Of a stretch of 11,877 nucleotides of DNA, positions 1-6,783 are shown in pieces. The stretch comes from JAEXNA01 sp050486105 (lineage in GTDB: Bacteria > Vulcanimicrobiota > Xenobia > Xenobiales > JADMJV01). Position numbers and translations under genes: made by a program. Position 1 is the stretch's first letter, and the number at the start of each line of letters is the position of its first letter. The stretch is taken from contig JBJHCR010000201.1 of the NCBI GenBank assembly GCA_050486105.1, forward strand, positions 1-11,877, given 5' to 3'. The notes under the pieces were generated by a model, which ran no database searches, was not told the origin of the DNA, and saw only the letters and a list, made by a program, of their open reading frames with translations.

Positions 1-111
1 CCTCATGTCCACGGTTGGGTTTACGATCTCCAAAATGGGATCATCAAAGAAGTCGGGCCACAACTGAAAAGCCAGGAGGACCTGGCAGCGATCTATCGCT
101 TGAAGTGCTGA
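1..111 (+). CDS. Beta-class carbonic anhydrase, C-terminal fragment (5' end outside window)
   Basis: Only the last 36 codons and a TGA stop (109-111) are visible. The frame is open from base 1. The tail reads PHVHGWVYDLQNG followed by a short helix. The V/L-HGW-V/I-YD-(x)-G segment is the conserved C-terminal strand of beta-class carbonic anhydrases, the zinc enzymes that interconvert CO2 and bicarbonate. The zinc ligands and active-site Asp/Arg lie upstream and cannot be checked. The gene ends 45 bases before the esterase lipoprotein gene on the same strand, so co-transcription is possible. The family call rests on this single motif. Confidence 0.72.
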   Translation, partial: PHVHGWVYDLQNGIIKEVGPQLKSQEDLAAIYRLKC

Positions 112-156
112 GCACGACTCTATCATTGAACGAAACTTATCGTTAGAATAGAGGCC

Positions 157-876
157 ATGAGCAGGCATTCCCGTCTTTTGAGACTGAAGCTTCTCCTGGC
201 CTTTTTCCTTGCCGGGACGATTCTAGGCTGTCAGGGCGAGGTGGCTGAAGAGCTTTCTGGAGACCAGCAAGCTGCAACCTCTGCCGTTGCTTCACCCGAG
301 GAGCCCTCCTATCTACTTCTGGCCCTAGGAGACTCTTTGACCGAAGGGATCGGGGTGGAGGAGGAGTCCACCTATCCAGCCTTGCTGGAGGCTCGCCTCC
401 AGGAGGCTGGGCTGCCTTGGCGGGTGCAGAATGCCGGAGTGGCTGGGGAAACCTCCAGTGGGGCTCTCTCTCGCTTAGAATGGGTCCTTCAGATTCAGCC
501 GGACGCAGTGATTCTAGAAACCGGCGGAAACGACGGTCTCAGGGGGGTCGACCCCGAAGTGACCGAGGACAACCTCCGGCGCATGATCGTCTTGCTCAAG
601 GAGCGAGGGGTCCCGGTGATGTTGGCAGGAATGAGAGCCCCGGCCAACCTCGGAGAAGCCTACACTCGGAGGTTTGAAGCCAGCTTCTCTCGAGTCGCCG
701 AACAGGAGAATGTGCCTCTCATTGACTTCTTCCTAGAGGGGGTGGCAGGCGTTCCTGAACTGAACCAACCAGATCGCATTCATCCCACGGCTGAAGGATA
801 TCGAGCGGTGGTCGACCACATTGGCCCTCAAGTGGAAGGGTGGTTGAGAGAATTGGCTGAGGAGTCCAAACTCTGA
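157..876 (+). CDS. SGNH/GDSL hydrolase lipoprotein, TesA-like esterase/lysophospholipase
   Basis: A 239-residue secreted lipoprotein. Basic residues and a hydrophobic stretch (about 7-23) end in a lipobox, T-I-L-G-Cys25. Gln at +2 after the Cys favours outer-membrane sorting. A short linker (26-50) precedes the SGNH fold. Block I is GDSLTEG with nucleophile Ser60. Block II is NAGVAGETS with oxyanion Gly97. Block III is GGND with Asn125. Block V is DRIHP with Asp206 and His209. The order and spacing resemble E. coli TesA (thioesterase I/lysophospholipase L1), so an esterase, thioesterase or lysophospholipase acting on the periplasmic face is expected; the substrate cannot be read from sequence. 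ATG 157 gives a complete signal peptide but only a weak, very close GAGG upstream. A TAGAAT hexamer at 144-149 would place a transcript start almost on the ATG, so a leaderless message is conceivable. The 3' end overlaps the opposing gene by 49 bases. Confidence 0.93.
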   Translation: MSRHSRLLRLKLLLAFFLAGTILGCQGEVAEELSGDQQAATSAVASPEEPSYLLLALGDSLTEGIGVEEESTYPALLEARLQEAGLPWRVQNAGVAGETSSGALSRLEWVLQIQPDAVILETGGNDGLRGVDPEVTEDNLRRMIVLLKERGVPVMLAGMRAPANLGEAYTRRFEASFSRVAEQENVPLIDFFLEGVAGVPELNQPDRIHPTAEGYRAVVDHIGPQVEGWLRELAEESKL

Positions 877-1859
877 GAAGCGGGCTCGGTGCTGGACTTG
901 TTTGGTCCAGAGGTGCCTGATTGCAAGTTTTCGTGAAAACAGTATTCTTGCTGTTTCAAGTGAATCTTTCGACGTTTCTGCCAGCTTATTGCCAGGTGAA
1001 CGAAAAGTATCGCGACAAAGCCGTAAGCAAAGAAAAGCTCGGAGAGCCGTTGAGGGTCTCCGTAGGCTGGATACTTCCAAAGGTCCGCTCCCATTGAGGC
1101 CACCACAAAGACCAGGGCCCACAGCCCTCCATTGAGAGCCGGCTCCTTGGAAGAGCCATTGATGACTGTAGCCATGCCCACTACCATCAGGCCGATCCAC
1201 AAAGTTAAGATTGCTTGTCCAGTGCTCGAGTTCTTCTTGGAAGTCTTAAGGTATGAATCAAGGAAAGCTTCAAGCAAGCTCGGTTCTGCGGTTCTGTCGA
1301 ATCCCACTACGGCGATAGCGTGGTTTCGATAGACCTTCAGAAGCCCTAGGACTTCCACCGTTTGTCCCTCTTCTCCCTCCAGAGTGATGCTAATCAAATC
1401 CGGCTTGCGGACTAAAAAACCAAATTGGATTTTTGGTGTAACCCGGATGGAGGTGTCTTGGGTTCCAATTCTGCTGGCCACGACACTCAGAAGTCTCTGC
1501 AGGTCCAATTTCACTGCCTGAGGGGAGTCATTGCTTAGAACCATCACCAAATCGCCACTCTTGTTGAAGGCGCTGAAGGCCGAGACTTCGTTGAAACGCG
1601 TTTCTCGCCAAGCCCAAACAAAGGCATCAGGAAGACTCATACGTCCAAATCCCAGTTTTTGCTCAGGTCGGTTGTGCACTCTTTCAGAGTGTTCCGGTGA
1701 GGCGAAGTGATAGGGTCTCGCTTCTGGGCTCGTTGTCCCGTCAGGGTAGTCTCGCTCTGCCGAGCTCACCAGGGTCAACCCAAGCATGACCAGGAAAACA
1801 AGTGTCTTCAGCTTCCGGCAAGAACCCTTGTTCCGGAACCCTGCGTTCTCGAAGGTCAT
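828..1859 (-). CDS. Exported protein of unknown function with three C-terminal membrane segments
   Basis: A 343-residue protein that I do not recognise. It starts at ATG 1859-1857. A basic N-terminus (RKLK, about 15-18) and a hydrophobic stretch (about 19-33, ending VSSA-E) look like a cleavable signal peptide or an N-terminal anchor. Residues about 36-210 are a soluble, probably extracytoplasmic mixed alpha/beta region. Three hydrophobic segments follow at about 216-234, 245-262 and 275-293, then a basic cluster (QKRRK, 294-298) and a Ser/Asn/Thr-rich, probably disordered tail (about 310-343). The basic cluster right after the last segment suggests the tail is cytoplasmic. No catalytic motif is visible. 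No Shine-Dalgarno is evident. The gene is divergent from the efflux operon and convergent with the esterase lipoprotein, overlapping it by 49 bases. The signal and membrane pattern is unlikely for an antisense frame, and no comparable gene lies opposite for most of its length, so I take it as real. Confidence 0.75.
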   Translation of the reverse strand: MTFENAGFRNKGSCRKLKTLVFLVMLGLTLVSSAERDYPDGTTSPEARPYHFASPEHSERVHNRPEQKLGFGRMSLPDAFVWAWRETRFNEVSAFSAFNKSGDLVMVLSNDSPQAVKLDLQRLLSVVASRIGTQDTSIRVTPKIQFGFLVRKPDLISITLEGEEGQTVEVLGLLKVYRNHAIAVVGFDRTAEPSLLEAFLDSYLKTSKKNSSTGQAILTLWIGLMVVGMATVINGSSKEPALNGGLWALVFVVASMGADLWKYPAYGDPQRLSELFFAYGFVAILFVHLAISWQKRRKIHLKQQEYCFHENLQSGTSGPNKSSTEPASQSLDSSANSLNHPST

Positions 1860-2005
1860 TATAGAGTGTTTGTCGGCGAGAAAAATAGTCCTATAAAAGC
1901 TTTGGAAGACGGATTTCTACTTTCTGAAAGAACGGTAGCAGTTTATCGGAACTAGGCTCCGGGAATGGTGTTTTAACTACGTAGCTCCCAAGATCGGAAC
2001 GCACC
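1860..2005. promoter_or_regulatory. Divergent intergenic region between the unknown exported protein and the efflux operon
   Basis: About 146 non-coding bases separate two divergent genes, so promoters for both are expected here. It is visibly more AT-rich than the flanking genes. It holds the sigma-70-like pair listed separately and an 8-base perfect palindrome, CTACGTAG (1977-1984), about 22 bases before the proposed start of the fusion protein. That palindrome is short enough to be chance but sits where a repressor could act. No regulator gene is visible in the window. Confidence 0.5.
1870..1897 (+). promoter_or_regulatory. Candidate sigma-70-like promoter for the efflux operon
   Basis: TTGTCG (1870-1875) and TATAAA (1892-1897) are separated by 16 bases and point toward the membrane fusion protein gene. 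The -35 half matches TTGACA at four of six positions and the -10 half matches TATAAT at five of six. The implied leader is about 100 bases. This is pattern matching in an AT-rich stretch and not strong evidence. Confidence 0.28.
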
Positions 2006-3643
2006 ATTCGTACTCTAAAACCTGCCCAGATAGTCTTACTTGTCGCCTTATTTGGCTTGGCTCTATTGGTGGGTTGGCGCCTGTGGCAAAGCCAAGGTGG
2101 CGGGAACCCTGGTGGTGGGGGTGGAGGACGTCGAGGAGGCGGTCGAAGCGTCTTGGTGGATGCAGCCAGTCTGCAGACCGTTCAGTACGAATACGAAGTG
2201 GTGGGCAACGTCGAATCCCTGCAGACTGTCGATATCGTAGCGCGGACTGCGGGTATTCTTGAGCAGGTGAACGTGATTCAGGGTGATGGGGTCTCTCGGG
2301 GTCAGCTATTGGCCAAGATCGATGAATCTCAGGTTCTCAATGAGGTCTATAAGGCCAGAAGCGCTCTGGCTAATGCAGAGTTCACCTATTTTCAGCTCCT
2401 AAACCAGCAAAATCTCACCGATGTACAAGCCGGAAGTGGAATCGCCACCGCCCAAGCTGATGTGCAGGCTGCTCGTGCCAACTTTGAACGATCTGAAGCG
2501 GTCTACGCGGCAACTCTAACCCAAGGGGAAACTTCGGTAGCACAGGCTGAAGCGGCCCAAGCGGGCGCGAAGGCTCAACTTCGACAGGCCGTGGTGGACT
2601 ATGGACAATCCAAGGTGCATTACGAGAGAATGTTGGGGCTGCAAGCCCAAGGGTTCGCTTCTTTTGCCGATGTTCAGGATGCCTATGCTGCCGTACAATC
2701 TCGTTACGCGGCCGTGCAGGCTCAGGAAGCTATGGTCTCTGCCGCTTCCAGCGAAGTGACCAACGCAAGAGAAGGCGCTCGAGCCGAAGCCATCTCCGCT
2801 AAGGCCGAGATTGAGACCTCTCGATTGACCGAGGTTTCGTCGCGGGCTACTCTGTCTGAAGCCCAGGCAGGCACCTCTCGAACGGTTGCGTTTCAACAGC
2901 AGGTCTTGGCCCAAAAATCTTTGGTGGAAGCGGCAGAAGCCGAACTTCGCTTGGCCGAGTTGGCCTTGGCCGACACTAATTTGAGGTCCCCGGTGGATGG
3001 CTTTGTCAGCGATCGCAGGCTGGACCCCGGGGCGGTCACCAGCATAGGCACGTTGGTTCTCACAGTGCAAGCTGCAGGAGAAGTCCGAGTGGTGGCCTCG
3101 CTCCCCCAGGAGATCTATCGCTATATTCTCCCCGGACGTCGGTGCCTGGTTCGGATTGACGGCCTGGGGGGACAAGCTTTCGAGGCCAGCGTGGCCACCA
3201 AGGATTCTGCGGTAGATCCTGCCAGCAGGCAGTTCAACGTTCGAATTCAACTCCAAGATGAAGAAGGTCAGGTTCGGCCAGGGATGTTTGCTCGGGTCCA
3301 ATTTTTTCTGGGTCCCCAAGAGCCCCGGCTCACCGTGCCCAGTGGAGCCCTCCAGAACAAGAACAGCACGGACAATACGGCAACGGTGTACTTGGTCCAA
3401 GACGGAGTGGTCGAGGTCCGCCAAGTCGAGTACGGACTGTCGGATGAGAGGAACACTCTGATACGCAGTGGTCTAGAGGAAGGCGACGTGGTCGTGGTTC
3501 GCTCGCCGGGAAGCCTGACTTCGGGTCAGGAAGTCCAAGTTGAGCAAGCCGGATCTTCGGAACAAGTGGGAGAAAGTCAGGAAGAGACCATCTCCACTTC
3601 GGCTTCGCCAACTCCGACCCCAAGACCGGAGCGCGGTCGCTGA
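2006..3643 (+). CDS. RND efflux membrane fusion protein (periplasmic adaptor), probable ATT start
   Basis: Periplasmic adaptor joining the RND pump to the TolC-like channel. From ATT 2006 it has 545 residues: a basic start (RTLKPAQ), a hydrophobic anchor (about 9-25), a Gly/Arg linker (about 31-47), the first lipoyl half (about 70-107), a very long Ala/Gln/Glu-rich coiled-coil hairpin (about 107-322), the second lipoyl half (DTNLRSPVDGFV, about 323-334), beta-barrel and membrane-proximal domains (to about 512), and a Ser/Thr/Pro-rich tail. At the hairpin centre, Arg208-x3-Leu212-x6-Ser219 fits the RLS motif used by adaptors to contact TolC-type tips. The first conventional start is TTG 2057, but that cuts the anchor in half. 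The frame is open back to TAG 1982-1984 and contains no ATG, GTG or TTG before 2057. ATT 2006 has GGAA seven bases upstream. The stop overlaps the RND start by one base (TGATG), indicating translational coupling. Confidence 0.92.
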   Translation: MRTLKPAQIVLLVALFGLALLVGWRLWQSQGGGNPGGGGGGRRGGGRSVLVDAASLQTVQYEYEVVGNVESLQTVDIVARTAGILEQVNVIQGDGVSRGQLLAKIDESQVLNEVYKARSALANAEFTYFQLLNQQNLTDVQAGSGIATAQADVQAARANFERSEAVYAATLTQGETSVAQAEAAQAGAKAQLRQAVVDYGQSKVHYERMLGLQAQGFASFADVQDAYAAVQSRYAAVQAQEAMVSAASSEVTNAREGARAEAISAKAEIETSRLTEVSSRATLSEAQAGTSRTVAFQQQVLAQKSLVEAAEAELRLAELALADTNLRSPVDGFVSDRRLDPGAVTSIGTLVLTVQAAGEVRVVASLPQEIYRYILPGRRCLVRIDGLGGQAFEASVATKDSAVDPASRQFNVRIQLQDEEGQVRPGMFARVQFFLGPQEPRLTVPSGALQNKNSTDNTATVYLVQDGVVEVRQVEYGLSDERNTLIRSGLEEGDVVVVRSPGSLTSGQEVQVEQAGSSEQVGESQEETISTSASPTPTPRPERGR

Positions 3644-6600
3644 TGGATATCGCAAAATTCTCCGTTCAGCGTCCTATCGCCACCACCATGAGACTGCTGA
3701 TTTTTGTCCTCATGGGGGCTATCGCCTACACTCAGCTTTCCGTTGAACTCCTGCCGGAAGTGGAACCGCCTCGTCTTTTTGTGACCACCAACTGGCCAGG
3801 CATCGCTCCCGAAGATATGGAGACACAGATCACCGCGGTAGTGGAGGATGCCGTGGCCACCGTCCCTGGGGTGGTGACCCTTTCCTCGAGCACTTCCGAG
3901 GGGAGTTCCAGGGTCTCTATAGAGTTTTTCCCGGGCCTGGATATGGGCCAGGCGGCCCTGGACGTGCTGCAGCAGATTCAGAGAGCTCAGCGGAATTTTC
4001 CCTCCGATGACCCCACCTTACAGGCCCCCGCTATCCGTGGTTTTGATCCGAACGCCATGCCCATCATTCTGATCGGGGTCAGCGGATTGGCCGATCCCAT
4101 CCGGCTGAGAACTATCCTAGAAGAGGAAATTAAACCAGTCCTCGAGTCAGCGCCTGGGGTGGGTGCGGTGGAGGTGAACGGGGGACAAGAAGAGGCGGTG
4201 CTGGTGGAGTTCAACAGCTCCACCTTGCTGGCTCGCTCTTTGACTTCCCAAGACCTGGTCACGGCCTTGGGTCGGGAGAACCGCAATGCCCCAGCGGGAC
4301 GGGCTTTTGAAGGCGACCGAGAGCTCTTGGTTCGAAGCTATGGCTGGCTTCAAGACCTCACCGAATTAGGCTTGATCCCAGTGGGACAGGCCAACGGTTA
4401 CACCATAGAGTTGGCCAGTGTGGCCCAGATCAGTCAGGGGCATCGCGACGTCACCGTTCTCGAGCGCTTGAACGGCGAGGCCGCCGGGAGTCTCGGAATT
4501 CAGAAACAGAGCGGGGCCAACACCATCGAGACCATCGAGGGAGTGTTGGAAAAACTTGAGGAGGTCCGCCACAACTACCCCGATCTGACCTTCGAACAGG
4601 TTTACAGTCAGGCGGATTACGTGGGACGTTCGGTGCAGTCCCTGAAACAGGCCGCGATCATGGGCGGCATTCTGGCCATGGGAGTGGTGCTGTTTTTCTT
4701 GCGTAATCTGAGGACCACTTTTGTGGTGGCGACTTCGATTCCGGTCTCCATCATCTCGACTTTCGCCTTCATTTGGTGGCAGGGGTACACTCTGAACACC
4801 ATGACCCTGGTTGCCTTGGCCTTGGTTACCGGCTTGGTTATCGACGACGCTGTGGTGATCATGGAGAACATTTATCGAAAGATGGAAGCTCAGGATCTCG
4901 AGCCCGCGGTGGCGGCGGTTGAGGGCACCCGTCCGGTGGTGTCAGCGGTGATCTCATCCACTCTGACGGTGGTGGTGGTGTTCTTTCCCTTGCTCTTGAT
5001 TCCGGGTCTCACCGGACAAATGTTCAAGCCCTTCGCCTTGGTGGTCATCGTGGCTATGCTGATCTCCACCTTTGACGCCCTGACCAGCGTTCCCATGCTC
5101 TGTTCCTTGATGATCAAGAAGCCCGACAAGACCGTCGACCCTCAGACAGCATCATTTTGGCATCGAACCTCAGAGACCCTCAAGGGTTGGTTCGAAGCCC
5201 TCGACCTCTCCTATCAGGACTATCTTCAAGGGGCCTTGCAGCGCCCTCGTGCCGTACTAGGGATGGGACTTGCGGTCACTGTCCTGAGCCTGCTTCTTCT
5301 CCCTTTGGTCGGCTACGACTTTATGCCGCGCACCGACACCGGAACCTTACGCATGCGGGCCACCATGCCCCGAGGCACCTCTTTGGAAGAGACCAATCGG
5401 GAGGTGCGCAAACTCGAGCAAGTCTTGGCCGAACATCCGGACATCACCACTTATATGGTTAGGATCGGTCAAGGATTTGGAGCCACCGCCGCTCGAGATA
5501 CCGCACAGGCCTGGATGGCCCTCACGGATCGTCGACAGAGGGCCTCGGCCGACGCTATCGCAGCCGAACTCGGCGGACAATTTTCCCAAGCTTCGTCGAT
5601 TCGGGCTTTTCCAACTTCTATGGATATCGTTCGCAGGGTTCTGACCATCGGTGGAAGTGACGCGGGTTTGGAGATCAATATTTTTGGTCCTGACCTCATG
5701 GTCCTCGAACGGCTCTCCAATCAGTTTTTGGATGTCCTTCGCCCCATTCCCGGATGTCAAGATCTGGCTAATGATGCGGGAGATCTCGCTCCGGAAATCC
5801 GTTGGATTGTCGATCGGGCCAAGGCGGCTAAACTCGGGGTCAGCTTCTCCGATGTGGCCACCGCAATCCAGACCGCTGCCGAAGGCACGGTAGCCTCGTT
5901 TATGCAGGTGGGGGGGCGGAGGATCCCCATTGTGGTGCAAATGGCTCCAGATCAGCGCAGAACCACCAACCAATTGCGCGACCTCATCGTTGGTCGCATC
6001 GACAACGGGCAACTCGGTGAGACTCGTCCCGGAACGTCCGCCGGTGCGGCGCAGGGAGTGCAGCTCAATCAGGTGGCTAGGGCCGAGAATGCCTTGGGAT
6101 ATCCCACCATAACCCGGCTGTCACGCCAGCGCTACGCCTCCTTGTCGGGAGCTGGGGAAGGACGGCCTATAAGCGAAATTCAAGCTGATGTTCAGGCCGC
6201 CTTGGCCGAGATCGACCTGCCGGATGGCTACCGTTGGGATTGGAGCGAAGGCATGAAGGCCCAGGGTCAGGAGTTTCGGAAGCTGGCTTTCTCGATCATC
6301 CTGGCGGTGATTCTGGTTTACATGCTCTTGGCTATTCAGTTTGAGGATCTGTTCATTCCTCTGTCCATCATCCTGAGTGTGCCTCTTTGTATCGTCGGGG
6401 TGATTCTGGCTCTGTTCTTGACCAATACTCCATTCAGCATTATGGCAGGAGTGGGATGTCTCTTATTGATCGGGATAGCGGTGAAGAACGGGATTCTTCT
6501 GATCGAGAACACCCTCCAGGCCCGAGAGGCCGGACGAGAGCGAACCGACGCTCTTCTCTACGCCTGCCCTGAGAGGCTGCGACCCATTCTCATCACCGCC

Positions 6601-6783
6601 TTTTCGGCAATCCTTTGTATGGTTCCGGTGGCCATCAAGGGGGAACTCGAAGGACCCATGGCGGTGGCCGTGATCGGTGGCTTGTTGGCTTCCACTTTGC
6701 TCACACTTTTCATCGTTCCGGCAGCTTACATTCTCCTCGACGATCTCCGAAGTCGATTTCTGACTCGGAGCAGCCGTGTGTAA
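3643..6783 (+). CDS. RND efflux pump, inner-membrane proton antiporter (HAE1/AcrB-like)
   Basis: A full-length 1046-residue RND transporter, close to AcrB's 1049. It exports substrates from the inner membrane or periplasm using the proton gradient. The architecture is complete: TM1 about 11-31, a first large periplasmic loop about 32-335, TM2-TM6 about 336-486, TM7 about 536-556, a second loop about 557-880, and TM8-TM12 about 882-1032. Proton-relay residues are present: adjacent Asp401-Asp402 in TM4 (GLVIDDAVVIMEN) and Lys948 in TM10 (GIAVKNGILLIEN). The DD pair matches the hydrophobe/amphiphile (HAE1) branch and not the heavy-metal branch, which usually has a single Asp there. The substrate cannot be predicted. 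ATG 3643 overlaps the adaptor stop; a GGAG at 3628-3631 lies 11 bases upstream. The 3' end overlaps the TolC-like gene by eight bases. Confidence 0.96.
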   Translation: MDIAKFSVQRPIATTMRLLIFVLMGAIAYTQLSVELLPEVEPPRLFVTTNWPGIAPEDMETQITAVVEDAVATVPGVVTLSSSTSEGSSRVSIEFFPGLDMGQAALDVLQQIQRAQRNFPSDDPTLQAPAIRGFDPNAMPIILIGVSGLADPIRLRTILEEEIKPVLESAPGVGAVEVNGGQEEAVLVEFNSSTLLARSLTSQDLVTALGRENRNAPAGRAFEGDRELLVRSYGWLQDLTELGLIPVGQANGYTIELASVAQISQGHRDVTVLERLNGEAAGSLGIQKQSGANTIETIEGVLEKLEEVRHNYPDLTFEQVYSQADYVGRSVQSLKQAAIMGGILAMGVVLFFLRNLRTTFVVATSIPVSIISTFAFIWWQGYTLNTMTLVALALVTGLVIDDAVVIMENIYRKMEAQDLEPAVAAVEGTRPVVSAVISSTLTVVVVFFPLLLIPGLTGQMFKPFALVVIVAMLISTFDALTSVPMLCSLMIKKPDKTVDPQTASFWHRTSETLKGWFEALDLSYQDYLQGALQRPRAVLGMGLAVTVLSLLLLPLVGYDFMPRTDTGTLRMRATMPRGTSLEETNREVRKLEQVLAEHPDITTYMVRIGQGFGATAARDTAQAWMALTDRRQRASADAIAAELGGQFSQASSIRAFPTSMDIVRRVLTIGGSDAGLEINIFGPDLMVLERLSNQFLDVLRPIPGCQDLANDAGDLAPEIRWIVDRAKAAKLGVSFSDVATAIQTAAEGTVASFMQVGGRRIPIVVQMAPDQRRTTNQLRDLIVGRIDNGQLGETRPGTSAGAAQGVQLNQVARAENALGYPTITRLSRQRYASLSGAGEGRPISEIQADVQAALAEIDLPDGYRWDWSEGMKAQGQEFRKLAFSIILAVILVYMLLAIQFEDLFIPLSIILSVPLCIVGVILALFLTNTPFSIMAGVGCLLLIGIAVKNGILLIENTLQAREAGRERTDALLYACPERLRPILITAFSAILCMVPVAIKGELEGPMAVAVIGGLLASTLLTLFIVPAAYILLDDLRSRFLTRSSRV
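6767..6770 (+). promoter_or_regulatory. Ribosome binding site deciding the TolC-like start
   Basis: GGAG inside the end of the pump gene, five bases before GTG 6776. It supports the overlapping GTG start over ATG 6788. Confidence 0.5.

Noticed and set aside
892..910. Hairpin CTGGAC-(7)-GTCCAG near the end of the two convergent genes, as a bidirectional terminator
   Set aside because: The stem has only six pairs, no T-run follows on either strand, and it lies inside the coding sequence of the minus-strand gene.
1857..1863. Perfect TATAAT on the minus strand overlapping the start codon of the unknown protein (TATAATG)
   Set aside because: A promoter there would start transcription inside the gene, downstream of the ATG. 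No -35-like hexamer lies 16-18 bases upstream, and no good alternative start follows that would keep the signal peptide.
2516..3424. Long open frame on the minus strand (302 codons) opposite the membrane fusion protein
   Set aside because: It is antisense to a well-supported gene with clear domain motifs. Its translation is Ser/Gly/His-rich with no recognisable motif. It is a by-product of codon bias.
5347..6012. Open frame on the minus strand (221 codons) opposite the RND pump
   Set aside because: It lies wholly antisense to the second periplasmic loop of an intact transporter and has no motif or promoter context.
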